Positions 32,742-44,610 of a DNA stretch of 64,000 nucleotides are shown piece after piece. The position numbers were made by a program, and so were the translations under genes. Source of the stretch: Mesostigma viride (taxonomy: Eukaryota > Streptophyta > Mesostigmatophyceae > Mesostigmatales > Mesostigmataceae); assembly GCA_009746045.1 (NCBI GenBank), contig RPFO01000050.1:5335728-5399727 (forward strand), written 5' to 3'. A model generated the notes under the pieces. It saw only the letters and a list, made by a program, of their open reading frames with translations. It did no database searches and was not told where the DNA came from. The number at the start of each line of letters is the position of its first letter. The stretch's first letter is position 1.

Positions 32742-34141
32742 ATGAAAATACGTCAGACTGCACCTCCGGCTGCAGCTTCGCCCTTAGGTCCGGCAGGCAG
32801 CGGTGACACTACTAAGTCGCGCACTGGTGGTCGCCCAGCCCCCTCACGGGCTTCATGCCTCGCCTTCAGCCTCGCCCGAGCCCAAACGCAGCCGCCCAAC
32901 CGAACCTAGCTGGTCTGATGTCGACTTTGACGTTGACGAGTTATTTTCCACCTTCGACGTCAACAGACCCGGCTATTTCGACAGGCCACACATCCGGATA
33001 CTGGAGCTCCTGTTTTATGGGTCGTATGCCTCCCTTCTTGACCTGTGCCAGCGCCTCCAACGCCACAAATGCTTCCGCAGCCAGTCTGACGGCCAGTTTC
33101 AGATCCGCTCAGCTGACCTGTCTGGCTGGTCGCGACCGCGCCTTCAGCTTGCCGCCCTCTTTTCCATCCTTCAACGCTGTTCCGCGGACCTCTGGCAACC
33201 CGTCCCCTTGACCGAATTCGCCCTCCTCCGCCTGCTCTCACAGCATGTGACGCCCCTCGCTTGCGAAATGCAAGTTATGGGTCGTAAGCTGGCTGCTGAG
33301 CTCCCCACCATCCCCACCGCCACCGCCACCGCCACCGCCACCCTCCTCGCCTCCCCCCCCCCCCCTGTCCGCCTCCACCGACTCCATCACCGCCCAGCTC
33401 TGCGACATTGACCAGCGCCTTAAGGACAATGCAATCGCTATCGAGGTCCTGCAAAACACCGCAGGCCTCACCGCCCAGGCGGTGAAGGACATTGCCGCCA
33501 AGCCAGCCCCGGCTGGCCTGGCCGGCGATGCTCCTCCCATCCCGACCTGGGCGGACATGCTTAAGCAGCACGCCACCTCCATGCACCACCTCCGCCCGGT
33601 CGCAGCACAGCTCCAGCAGCAGACGCTCGACCTCCGCGAGGAGGCCGAGCTCGCCAAGCGCAGCCTTAACGTCATTGTCAAGAACTTCGACATCATTGGA
33701 GGAAGGTGAGAATTCCGAGAAGCTTGCACGTGCGTTTGAGAGAGAAATTCTTAGTCGCATGGGCCTTACTGGTGAGATCGAGCTGGTTGCCCACCGCCTT
33801 CCCCGCGCGCGGGGTAAGGCAGGGGCGCCCCCGCTCCTTCTCACCTTTAATTAAGAACCCGGCCGACAAGATTTCTTTTCTCCGACGCCGCAAGCGGCTC
33901 GAGAAGCCTCTCTTCACCCTTGACGACGACTTGACCCTGCATGGCGCAGCAACAACGGCGACGGGATCGAGTTATGGCCGACCTACCTCCAGCTCCGGCA
34001 GACCAAGGCGGGGCAGCCGGTGTACTGGAAGGGGGCGGCCATCTACAGTTAGCCATCTATATATCTAACTTCTACGTCGGCCACAAGCCCTGGCATGCGA
34101 CCCCCGCGGCCCCAGCGACTCCAGACGCCCCAGCTAGTTAG
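32742..34141 (+). pseudogene. L1-type non-LTR retrotransposon ORF1 protein (RNA-binding), frameshifted
   Basis: The start ATG is probably at 32742 (MKIRQTAPPAAAS). Frame changes occur near 32,850, in the C-tract at 33,354-33,366, near 33,705 and near 33,855. The middle carries a heptad-like, likely coiled-coil stretch (CDIDQRLKDNAIAIEVLQN to LREEAELAKRSL). It is followed by an RRM-like part (NVIVKNFDIIGG, then AFEREILSRMGLTGEIELV, HRLPRAR, PPLLLTF) and a C-terminal part ending near 34,141. This arrangement is that of L1 ORF1p, an RNA chaperone that coats the element RNA. No ORF2 follows, so this is a partial or rearranged copy. Confidence 0.65.
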
Positions 34142-34576
34142 GGGAATACAGCAGTAGTAGTGTAGAATAGATAGACCGTGGCCATGTACATGTATACGCC
34201 TCCTACAGGCACTATACCAGCTGAGCCACACGCATTATTAAGCCATGTACATGTGTGCCTATGATGTGCCACACTCCAGATGATGCCTAGCTTTATGTAG
34301 TGTGCCCATGCATGCAGAGAGCTGCTCTCTGCTGAGATGCCACGCTCTAGCTTTTGTATAGCTATGATGATCTTCCCCACCTATGACGGGCTCCCCTTAG
34401 CTGGGAGTTGCCCGAGACTCTGGGTGGTGCAGGTGCCCTATATAGGGCACCTCAGTAGAGCAAGTGTTGTTTACATTCCCACCCTTGCAGGAAGTAGCTC
34501 AGAATGTATTATAGGCCATATGCCCCTTCTCACGGGCTATGTGCTACAGATACTCCCAACGTAGTTCTGTTCCTAA
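34142..34576. other. Non-coding interval
   Basis: Nothing beyond short repeats is recognised. The palindromic pair gtgccctatatagggcac lies at about 34,431-34,448. Confidence 0.5.
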
Positions 34577-34599
34577 TTAACCCACCGTTAATTAATTAA

Positions 34600-34745
34600 T
34601 TAATGAAACAATAACCCATGCAGGCTAACAACATGAAACCAAATAACACATGCACAGGTGGGACCATGAAACAATAACCCAGGCTAACAACATGAAACCA
34701 AATAACACATGCACAGGTGGGTCCATGAAACAATAACACACACTT
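34600..34745. repeat. About 70-bp direct repeat, two copies
   Basis: Two copies of a unit containing ggctaacaacatgaaaccaa and ataacacatgcacaggtggg, near the candidate left piggyBac end. Confidence 0.8.
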
Positions 34746-34769
34746 CAAACCATGCATGCCGGCCCATGG

Positions 34770-36483
34770 TGATACACGGCGCGCATGAGCGCGGGCAGGA
34801 AAGGCCAAATGCCATGCCACGTAGTCAGCCTCCGTAGGACTATATCCCAGATCGACGGACATGCTCCGCCCTGAGATGGCGGCGCCGCGCCACCCCCTTG
34901 AGCTTCCGGGTGGTGGCTGCTGCCCCCCTCGTGGTAGTGCATGGCGCCCTTGAACTTCTTGGCGCATTCGCCACGCTGGGAGAGGCGCTGCCATCCATAC
35001 CCGCTGCTTCGTCACGTTGAAGTCCAGCCCCTCCACCTGCCCGGAGTGGAAGAGGCCGAAGCAGTTCCGCTCGCTGTTGCTGCAGAACGCCATGTCGCAG
35101 TGCTCGCACATGACCGAGGTCTTGTGCTTCCTGCCTTGCGCGCAGCACAGTTGGCACAGCACCGGTGCTCCACCCACGGGATCTTCTTGGCGGGGTAGTG
35201 CAGGGGGCCAATTATAATCGGCCCACCGTGCGGCTGAGGGGGATGTCCGCGGCCTGCAGCTCACGGATGGGCACGGTTGCGCCCGGCCACGCGTTCGCCT
35301 CGAGCTCCTTGGCCAGCACGCTCAGGAACCTCGAGTGGGTCATGGCGGTCTTGGACTCCGTGTGGATCATCACGTGCAGCAGGTAGCTGTTGGTGAGCAC
35401 GTTGGCGAAGTGCCCCATCGGCAGGCGCACCCACCACACCCTCGTCACAAGGGCCTTGCACACGTGACTCGTACTCGGCGCAGTATTGGTCGCACAGGTC
35501 CGTGGCCTTGTAGGTGAGCCAATACTCCATGATGTTGTGGGGTGCGGTCACCGTCTTCCGCACCCCGGTGTGGCCGCCGTGCCGGGTGACCGCCACCTCC
35601 GCAAGGGCGCCCAGCCCCTTGGAGAGGGTCCACACCGGCTTCTTCAGTCCTGCCAGCTGCACAGCAGGTGCCCCTCGTTGCTTGCCGCCCACACGTAGTC
35701 ACCCTGCTCCACCTCCTTCTTGGGCATGAGCTTCGCCACCTCATCGAAGGGCAGCCCTTTGCTGTTCGCGCAGATGGTGCCGACCACGCGGTGGCCCATC
35801 TCAGCGACTGAGTCGATGGCGCGCTTGCTCGTGTAGAACCGGTCCATCGCGACGATGGCGGGGCGCTCGAGCACGGACACCATGCGCGCGTCACCACCTT
35901 GAACGTGTGGTCCTCCTCCTTGACCTTGTCGTAGGTCTCCACCTTGAGCAGGTAGCCTGTCTTGTCGTTCAGAGCGAACGTGGAAGGGCTCGGGCTTCGT
36001 GGGGTTGAAGCACTTCACGGGGGACATCTTGTGCATGGCGCGTGGGGATGGAGCGCTCGTCCAGCGCGATGCGGTCCCCGGGCTTCACGTACTTGATGTA
36101 CGCGGCGTTGAGGTGCTCCTCGAGCCACAGGTCTGCCAGAGGATGTGCGCCCTCGGGTCAGTGTCGCGGGCAGGGCGCTGGGCAGTCGGCTGGCAGTGGA
36201 GGAAGCGTGCAATTTGCTCGAACCGCTTCTGCGGCATCACGTCTTGGAAGCAGACGGGCTTTCCCACACCCATCCCCTCGCTGGAAAAGTAGTCATCCCT
36301 CGAAGGGAACCTGCCCAGGGCCATGGTGATGACGATGCCCAGAAATTTGCCCATCTCATGCATTGTTAAGGGGACTCGGCGCGGCGAATATTTTCCGCGC
36401 CAAAAAATTCCGCGGTACCGGCTCCGTACCGTGAGATCGAATTGTGGGTGCACGGTGCGCGCACCCCTTGCGGAAGTGGCCAT
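34770..36483 (-). pseudogene. piggyBac-type transposase, C-terminal two thirds (frameshifted)
   Basis: Reading leftward from 36,483: MHEMGKFLGIVITMALGRFP and KRFEQIARFLHCQP mark the start of the DDE_Tnp_1_7 domain. Then come YIKYVKPGDRIALDE (first catalytic Asp region), VAMDRFYTSKRAIDS (second), GTICANSKGLP, and WLTYKATDLCDQYC, with a further segment near 35,220-35,460. The Cys-rich C-terminal zinc-binding domain (CQLCCAQGR, CEHCDMAFC, NCFGLFH) lies near 35,030-35,170. Piggybac transposases cut and paste at TTAA. At least four frame changes show this copy is broken. Confidence 0.82.
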
Positions 36484-37914
36484 GGCGACTGCTTTTAGAC
36501 GAAACGTGACAAATCTGGCTCGCGGAAAGCAGAAAAAATGCTCGATTGTTGGAGAAAATTAGTTACTGATTCTACTTTATGATGGGATGGTTGCGATCTA
36601 TAATGTCGCGGGCTTTTTTTCTTTACCATCCGCAGGGGGGGTCCGGCCTGAATTTCTGTCGGGATGAATAAAGTATAATGGATGCCTGCCCGTGTGATTG
36701 TCGATTGTTGCCAGTTTTGATGGTCGTAAGGGAAGCTAGTTTAATGGTGTTTCTAAAGCCGTAAAAATTCCCGCTGCTATCTTTACCTTTCCCGTCATTT
36801 TGCGGTAAGATAACATTACATAGGCCTGCGCGATGCGCGCCCGACCTCTCCATGAAAGGGTGGCCTTTCTTTTGCGCCTGGGCACGAATAAATGCCCGTT
36901 ACAGTATGGTACGTCTTAAGCTAGCGTTTTCCTGCTTTCTTAGCTCGTTGAGCGTAAGCTTTTTGCCTTCTTTCCGGCCAGATGCAGCCATGAAGTTGCA
37001 GGTCCTGGCGCTGCATCGCTAGATTCCTGGATGTTTTTTAGCAAGTTAGTCTGTGACGTGGCTGGCTTGCTGCAGCGCGTGGCCCACAACCTGTCGGGAA
37101 GGTGTAATGCTTTTATTTCCATGCTTCTCTGAAATTTCTTTTGCTTTATAGACAGTTGTGTTCGAGGAAATTCACGCGGTCTTCCTAAGCAGCGGCATCA
37201 TTTTCCCCAGACAGTGACGAGCTGGCACCTGTCTCCTGATAAAGCTCTATCGTGCTTGTTAGAAAGGAGGCAGTGTGCATAATTTGCGGGACACAATGCT
37301 TTGGTGGCACATACGTCAGGTAGGTTGTTCCAATGGTCAATTCACCTTTCCCACTGAGTAAATGATACCCTTTGTCATGCTAACCAGAGCAGCTAGCCAC
37401 AGGTTGGCTGGATAAAAAGTCAGCTTATTTTCTCTTTATATACTGCGTGTGTGTTCCTCCACATGTCCGGCTTGTTGGGCATTTTGGAAGATGGTTTTTA
37501 ATGTGTTGTTGGGTGGAACAGCTTGGTTGTTGGCACAAAATCACACATTTATTTGCCTGAGATAGGCATGACATATGCTGCTCAGGCGTGCCGTCCTACC
37601 AGCCTTTTTGATAAGGGTAGACTCACAAGGCTGGCTGTGCCGATGGAGAGGTGGGGCGTACATATGACGCTCCGGACATCCTCCTCACACTCCGTGATCA
37701 AAGTGGGCATGTTTTGGGGTGTCTAGGGTAGCAAAACAGATGTCATTTTGGCTCAGCACTAGCTCAATTCTCTTTTAGCATCTACCCAGGTGGCATCACA
37801 GGAAAATCAATAACTTGAGCTACGCTTGTCAGAATGAGCTCAAACTTTGGGGTTGTGTTTCCCCCCACTCAGTGGAATTTCTAATGTACTATGGATGACC
37901 CCATTCAATGTGTT
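36484..37914. other. Non-coding part of the split piggyBac region
   Basis: No gene is recognised. If the two piggyBac halves are one gene, this and 43,304-43,690 would be intron sequence. The copia target duplication GTGTT lies at 37,910-37,914. Confidence 0.4.
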
Positions 37915-38547
37915 TGTTGGAAAAGTAGAGGAAACTAACTTTCCTTTTATACCTTTTAGGCTAGGAAGGATGACATCAGCAATGACATCATCACAGAAGC
38001 TTGTAGAAACATCCTAGCATATTCCTAGCATATTCCCAGCATATTCTCAGTATATTCCAGGAATATTCCTGGCATATTCTTAGAACATTCCTAGAACATT
38101 CTAGACATGATCCAATGAGCTGGCATAATAGCTAGATGCCAAGTGTCTACATAATAATGTGCCACATAACATGATTAATAAAGTGACACATCTCTTCTCC
38201 TTGGAGTGACAAGTGTCATGCAATGAGTCTACCCACTTGTCATCATGTAAGTCATAACATGTGTCATCATGAGCTGCCAACACTTGTCAGCTCATGGACC
38301 AAACACTTGTCCACTAGGCCATAGTACCACTTGTCAATCAAATACGTGATGCTACTAGGCTGACTCAGGTTACAAGTCATCCATGTCCAAGTACAGGACT
38401 ATGGCACATGAATATTGATCAGCTCATTGAGCCTGTTCCATCTAGCTCATCATAGCTATCAAATTCCCAGTCCATATGGAATAAATCCAACAAGAAACAA
38501 ATCAGGCTGGGATATATTGTGGCCAGGTGGATATAATATCCCTAACA
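37915..38547 (-). repeat. 3' LTR of copia-type element (internally deleted)
   Basis: Matches 42,482-43,303 except for a ~189-bp deletion after position 37,939. The missing segment lies immediately downstream of the TATA box in element sense. Confidence 0.92.
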
Positions 38548-38555
38548 CCCCCCTT
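38548..38555 (-). promoter_or_regulatory. Polypurine tract of copia-type element
   Basis: AAGGGGGG on the minus strand directly precedes the 3' LTR. Confidence 0.8.
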
Positions 38556-39699
38556 AGCCACATGGGCACAAAGCAAAAGATGACTGGGTAGGTGGAATCT
38601 CAACACCCCCCTTAACCACATGCTCGTAGCATGCCGTCCAGTTGCTAGCATGGGGCAACTGAAAATGAAGATGCCGTCCTCGTGAAACGCTTGAAGCTCC
38701 AACATGCGGTCATGAGCCGCACTACCGCCACTGATCCCCCCCCGGCGACGCGAATGAGTGTCCTACCATAGCAGCAACGCACTAGCTGCCCATCAATCCT
38801 GGATGGCTGTTACCCAACCCTTGGTTGGAAAAAGTGCTCTAGATGCTACATTCCCCCCTCACTCAAAGCGGCTGCCCATGGACACAATAGGGGCACACAG
38901 TCCCACACATATAATACGGCAACACATGCCAACAAAGAAAGTCCCTATGAGCTAACCCAAACGGTAAAGAGGTAGGGCAACGGCAACAACACGTGCTGTA
39001 CACGCACGGAGCAACATAACATACGCCATCTCACAAAATAAATGACACCAACATCACGTTTTACGCCAAATAAACGGGGTGACTAAACATACATCTAGGC
39101 AACAAATGCCACACAAACAAGGTGCAATACAACCTTCAACACAAAACACAGTGGCCATAACAGATAAACGCGCTTCATAGCAAAGAAAACAGGACGTGCA
39201 AAACATTACCGCCACAAAGGCGAACACATAAGTAACGATTACTTCGTCACGATTCACAAATCAATGCCCGAGAGTAAACATTACGTCCGACATTACAGGC
39301 TATGCCGAAGTGCACAGCCGAATTCGACACAAAGGACGTAAGCATTTGCATACAAGCAATGCTCTCAGCACAAAACAAAATAACACACGCGTCACAGGCA
39401 CTTTACTTACGAAAACAAGTCGTAGACGACGATACAACGGCGCTTCACTACGCCGCAAACTAGTGCCACAAATAGCGTGCAAAAACTCTGGAGATACACT
39501 CCAGGTACGTAGAAAACGTCTCGTGGGAACAATACCAAAATGCGTGGGCCATCGCCACTGAACGCATGGCAAAATAAACACATAATTGCTGGAAGAACAC
39601 AAAGAAAGAACCAGAAAACGCACGCTTACGGCGCCTCACAATTTCCAGCAAACACGACACAAAAGTCGACATACAAGTTAATTTCCCACAGACAAAACA
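38556..39699 (-). other. Untranslated 3' part of copia-type element
   Basis: Internal region of the element without recognisable RT, RNase H or integrase motifs on either strand. A second purine-rich copy (ttaagggggg on the minus strand) lies near 38,602-38,612. Confidence 0.5.
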
Positions 39700-42462
39700 T
39701 TAGGGCAACCTTGAGGAGTGGGGTCTGTGCATCCTGGGCGACAATTTCCAAGGGTCGTTGCAGCTAGCGCATTTGCAAATGCCATGGCCTGGCCGAACAC
39801 CGTCAACTGACCGACGTGATGCCTTGGCAGCATTTTGCACCCGAGTTGACCGTTGGTGCTGGACAACACTTTGGCTGACAGGTCGCTGTCCACGTCGTTG
39901 TCGGCTCGCTCGAGGCCTCGCGCCAGCACCGGACTTGGCAGTCCAGGACTTGGAAAAATTTTGCAGCTTGGTCGATTTCGCCCTCGCGCCACGAATTTGT
40001 TCCCCCTCAGTTAGGCTGGCAGCGTTCGTGCGCCGCGCCTTTGGTCTGGTCGCCGGACTTGGGTTACTAGCACCAGTGTCACCTGGTATGCTGGCGGCGA
40101 CAACGCGCTCCGCCTGTAGGGTTGTACCGAATAGCGTTTTGGCTTGCCGAATCGGATACTCGGACCAGGGGGGTGCCCCGAACCCGATGCCGAATATATT
40201 TGGAGCCTCCCGATACCGACACCGAATATGTTCGGAGCTGAAGGGCCCTTCCCGAATCGAACACCGAATAGTTCTCCGAACTATTCGGACGCCGATCGAA
40301 TAATGACGACAGTAGCTACTATAACGTATTAGGTAGACAACTTGTATCATTTATATTAATGAGACTTATATTAATTATTTTGTATCAATTATATATTGAG
40401 ATACACTTAGTGTTTAATACTTAGACGAGCACAGTTGCCTTCCCTGCATAGTGCATTCAGCTTTTGGGCGTTGGCCTAACTCTTGAGTCGGCGGAGGCAT
40501 GACCGCGCCAGCTGGTGAGTGGAGGCTGGAGGCTGCGCCGCCCGCTGGTAGGGGTACTACTATTCGATATTCGGAACTACGAATATATTCGTCGAATAGT
40601 AGGGTGTTCCGATTTCGATACCAAACATATTCGGAAGTAGAGCTTGCCTCCCGATACCGATACCGAATATGTTCAGACGGACAGACCGTTCGCCGTATAC
40701 TGAACATATTCGGTGTTCGGTTCGGTATTCGGGGGATATTCGGTATTCGGAACACTATTCGGTACAACCCTATCCGCCTGCACTGGGCTGTTCTGGACCG
40801 CAGTTTCTGGAAGTACTTCAGCGTCTGACACGGACTTCTCCATTGCGCTGGAAACTTCTCGAATTGGCGTGAACTTCCACTGGGCCGGCGCAAAGTATAT
40901 AAAGCCACGCAGTGTGCGAGTAATGCCCAGTAGGCCGCCCCCGATCCCGCATACACGGGCAAGCATGGCCAGTATGACCGTTAGGCCCATGGCCAGCCAC
41001 TCCGCCGCGTGTCCCGAGGCACGTGAGATGCTGCGCTCGCTGCTCGCCATTTTCTGCCCTTGACAGGCAGCGTCGACGTCCTTGAAGCTCGTCGCCGAAG
41101 ATTTCAGCTCTGGGATGGCGTCCATCGCTGCGTCCGCACCGCGCGCGGGCAAAAAGTAGGTGTTGTTCCTCGTCACGATGCTGCAGGGCCTGCTGTTCAG
41201 CACAGCAACCTGCTTGGCGAGGTCGACGTTGTGGCCATCCTTGACGAGCTGGCCGACAGATAAAAGTCGGGTGCTCAGCTTTGGAACGAGCAGCGCGTTT
41301 TGGAGGTGCACGTCTGCCTCCTGGCCCGGCAGCTTCAGCTTGACAGTCCCGATGGCTGTCGCCTTCAGTTTGCCGCCTGAGCCGGCGATTTCCCTGTTGT
41401 GAGGGTGCAGGCACACGAAATCCGACGGGCATGGCGTCATGTGACAGCTCGCTGCAGAATCCAGCACCCAGCTGGTCGGCGCCTTCCTTTCATATTGCGT
41501 GAGTGCAGCAGTGTCCGATGGCGATGGCGACTCGGCGATGGTGGCGAAGACGAAGCCGGACGGCAGCTCTGCAGCCTCCTGGGTGATGTGCGCCTCGCTG
41601 GCACCTGGTGAGTGCCCCTTTCTCGCCTCTGATGTCGCGTGGTTCCGTCGCGTCGCCTGGTTCTTGCGTTCTTGCTTCAGCTCCGGATGCTTCTCCCAGC
41701 ACTGGGCCTCCACGTGCCCGAGCTTCTTGCAGTGATAGCACCGCTTTCCTCCCCTTTTCTTGGTAGTAGTGCGGAAAGCCTGGCCGTCCGATGAGCTCTC
41801 CTTCTTTGCTTCAGCAGAACGCCCTCCCATCAGCATGTCCTCCGCTTCCAGCAGCGCAGCCTTGACCTCCTCCAAGTTGTCCTCCTCCTTGAAATGCACC
41901 GATATCAGCGCAGGGCGATATTTGTCTGGCAGGCCGCTCTTGAGAATGGCTGCGAAGTCTTGGTCACTCATGACTCCCCCCACAGCACGGTACTCCGCCA
42001 GCAGGCCAGCAGCAGCAGTCCCCTTAGGATATACTGCCCCATGGTCTCCCCTGGCTTCATTTGCAGCCTGTGCAGCTGGACCCTGAGGTCCATCCGGTGG
42101 CTCTTGGTGAGCTTTTGCTGCTCGTAGACCTCCCTCAGCGTCTTGTAGAGCTTGCTGCCAGATTGGTCTGGCACGAGCGATAGGATGCGCCTCGCTTCTC
42201 CAACAAGTGCAGCTGAGATGACAAGGCCGACAGCCATGTCAGCCTTGGGGTCTTCCTTGGTGCCAAGCAGAACATCCTTAACCCCGTAGAAGCGACAGAA
42301 GCCCTCAAGGGATGTCTTGGTCTCCTCCCAGCCACGTAAACTTGTGCCGTCAAATTTCAGCACCATCTTGGAGCACACATTCAGCATAGGAGTGTAGTCC
42401 ACCTCGCTTGCCATGGAGCTTGTAACTGGGCTGGGTTTCTTGGTGGTCTTCTTGGAGCTCAT
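39700..42462 (-). pseudogene. gag-protease polyprotein of copia-type element, interrupted by a MITE
   Basis: Start ATG at 42462 (minus; MSSKKTTKKPSPVTSSMAS). The N-terminal UBN2-type gag domain (FDGTSLRGWEETKTSLEGF, LVPDQSGSKLYKTLREVYEQ, QLHRLQMKPGETM) is frameshifted near 42,000. A CCHC knuckle (CYHCKKLGHVEAQC) lies near 41,700 and a protease active site (WVLDSAASCHMT) near 41,460. Next comes a pre-integrase-like segment, then a hydrophobic stretch (AMGLTVILAMLARVCGIGGG) near 40,940-41,010 that could span a membrane. The frame runs into the MITE at 40,772 and resumes beyond it at 40,108 to a stop near 39,700. Integrase, RT and RNase H are absent. Confidence 0.8.
40117..40772. mobile_element. 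hAT-type MITE nested in the copia-type gag-protease gene
   Basis: 656 bp with terminal inverted repeats starting TAGGGTTGTACCGAATAG at both ends. It is flanked by a perfect 8-bp target duplication TCCGCCTG (40,109-40,116 and 40,773-40,780). The 8-bp duplication is the hAT hallmark. The subterminal regions are dense in CCGAATA/TATTCGG repeats, typical of transposase-binding arrays. It encodes no transposase. Confidence 0.9.
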
Positions 42463-42470
42463 GAACTTTC

Positions 42471-42481
42471 CTCCGATACCA
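42471..42481 (-). promoter_or_regulatory. Primer-binding site of copia-type element
   Basis: TGGTATCGGAG on the minus strand starts directly after the 5' LTR. It matches the 3' end complement of initiator-Met tRNA (TGGTATCAGAG) with one mismatch. Confidence 0.85.
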
Positions 42482-43303
42482 TGTTGGAAAAGTAGAGGAA
42501 ACTAATGGGTTTTACACAATGCCTTGTGCTTGGCCTTGCTACCCTTTCACCTTGCAGGTGATGAAAGACTGAGCTTGAAGACAATGGAAGAGAGACCAGA
42601 AAAAGAGTTTTATTTCATAGATTTAGAGGTTAGGAAAAGAGGTTCAATAGAGGTTAAATGGAGGTGAAATGGAGGTACCTGCCCTTAGGGGGCAGTTTCC
42701 TTTTATACCTTTTAGGCTAGGAAGGATGACATCAGCAATGACATCATCACAGAAGCTTGTAGAAACATCCTAGCATATTCCTAGCATATTCCCAGCATAT
42801 TCTCAGTATATTCCAGGAATATTCCTGGCATATTCTTAGAACATTCCTAGAACATTCTAGACATGATCCAATGAGCTGGCATAATAGCTAGATGCCAAGT
42901 GTCTACATAATAATGTGCCACATAACATGATTAATAAAGTGACACATCTCTTCTCCTTGGAGTGACAAGTGTCATGCAATGAGTCTACCCACTTGTCATC
43001 ATGTAAGTCATAACATGTGTCATCATGAGCTGCCAACACTTGTCAGCTCATGGACCAAACACTTGTCCACTAGGCCATAGTACCACTTGTCAATCAAATA
43101 CGTGATGCTACTAGGCTGACTCAGGTTACAAGTCATCCATGTCCAAGTACAGGACTATGGCACATGAATATTGATCAGCTCATTGAGCCTGTTCCATCTA
43201 GCTCATCATAGCTATCAAATTCCCAGTCCATATGGAATAAATCCAACAAGAAACAAATCAGGCTGGGATATATTGTGGCCGGGTGGATATAATATCCCTA
43301 ACA
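42482..43303 (-). repeat. 5' LTR of copia-type element
   Basis: 822 bp. In element sense it starts tgttagggatattatatcc and ends tacttttccaaca. Confidence 0.93.
42701..42707 (-). promoter_or_regulatory. TATA box in copia-type LTR
   Basis: TATAAAA on the minus strand, about 590 bp into the 5' LTR, in the right orientation to drive the gag transcript. Confidence 0.6.
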
Positions 43304-43690
43304 GTGTTGATGATTTGATTTTTTTTTTTTTGCTCAAAAAAGTACCCATTTTGCGGGGAAATTAATAACTCAAACAAGTGTGATTATTTTGACCATGTGA
43401 ATAGCCCAGATTTTTTAGAAGTGGGGGAACTTTGCAGGAATGTATGGGCAGGTCATTTGGATAAGTGGTTTGTCTTGGGCAAAATATCTCATAGATAGCG
43501 TCTTTTTCTATTTTAGCTCGCCACCGGTGCGTGGTTGGGGGTAGTACCCCCAACAAGTGGTGGCATGAATGTGCAAACATCATATTTATGGTACTCAATC
43601 ATCACTAGATGGTTCCCGAGTGCATTGGAACTGATATTCATTAAAGCCAGTTTTTCAGGCTTTTGGACGTGCGAGCCCCCCTTAACGGGT
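43304..43690. other. Non-coding interval
   Basis: Between the copia element and the piggyBac N-terminal region. It starts with the GTGTT target duplication and includes a T11 run. No gene is recognised. Confidence 0.45.
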
Positions 43691-44610
43691 GCCACTCACG
43701 CCCACCTCAGGCTTGCCCGCCCCCTTGAGCTCAGCATAGTCGATCGTTGGTCTCCTTGACAATCTTGGCCACGACATCACGTTGGGACCAGAAAAAGGAG
43801 AACAGCCCGAGGGGCCCAAACTTGAGCTGGGCAGGGGAAAGGTTTTGAAAGCAGGCGGTACCCGTCATCGGCGACAGCACCGGAGTATCGGGAAAAGGAA
43901 ACACGCCTGGCTTGCCGAAACCAAATTTCCAGACAGTCTCGGCTGGCTTCTCAGTGGCAGGCGTGTCGTCAGGAAAAAACGAATCATCGAGCTTAGCCTC
44001 ATGCACCGCTCGGCACCGGACCCTCCGCACCCTTCTGGTAAACAATTAAGTCGTCATCGGAAGCCTCCGAGACAACGCTCTCGCTCACTGGCCGCCGCCT
44101 TGGTCTGACGGCGCCTTTTCGGGGCGTGGCTGATGGCTGGGTTCTTCTTCGGGTTGCCGACAGCGCGCTTCCCCGGCTCGCGTCGCTTGACCGGTGTGGG
44201 CAGCTCGATATCCTCGGATTTGTCGTCGTCGTCCTCGCCGGCGTCAGAATTGCTATCCTGGCCCTGCATGCTCGCTATCATCGTCACTGCTACCTGCCGT
44301 TGGGACCTTCCTGGCTGCGCATTCTTTCACTATAGAGCTTCGTACTCATCTGAGCTGCACGAATATATGAAAATCTGCTCACGGGTGAATGGGTACGTGA
44401 GCTTGTCGTCCGGGAAGTAGCAACGTGCACCATCTCCGGACCTGACAGTTCACTGTCACTACCTTGCCCGGCAAACGTACCTCGCTGTGTTTTTCCCCAT
44501 ACTGCTCTATTGCCCAGTGTAGTCCGAACTTTTCCACAGGCACTGCAATTAAAATGCCCTTCTTTACCGGCCTTGAAAGTCCGTATATCTGCCTGCATTT
44601 CGTCCGCCAT
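43690..44610 (-). pseudogene. piggyBac-type transposase, N-terminal region (frameshifted)
   Basis: From 44,610 leftward: MADEMQADIRTFKAG with a CSACGK segment, then an acidic and basic stretch (SDAGEDDDDKSEDIE, PKRRRQTK, likely a nuclear localisation signal). Last is LKFGPLGLFSFFWSQRDVV with AKIVKETND, then an out-of-frame AELKGAGKPE. The Phe-rich segment followed by IVxETN is the conserved start of piggyBac transposases. Stops separate the parts at 44,288 and 44,046 and near 43,730. It probably belongs with 34,770-36,483. Confidence 0.6.

Larger units (their letters stand above)
37915..43303 (-). mobile_element. Ty1/copia-type LTR retrotransposon, non-autonomous (gag-protease only)
   Basis: The LTRs at 42,482-43,303 (5' in element sense) and 37,915-38,547 (3') start TG and end CA in element orientation. 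The flanks are GTGTT at 37,910-37,914 and 43,304-43,308. Adjacent to the 5' LTR is TGGTATCGGAG, one mismatch from the initiator-Met tRNA primer site common in plant copia elements. The purine tract AAGGGGGG abuts the 3' LTR. The coding part has gag, a zinc knuckle and protease but no integrase or RT, so movement would need helper enzymes. A MITE has inserted into it. Confidence 0.9.
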
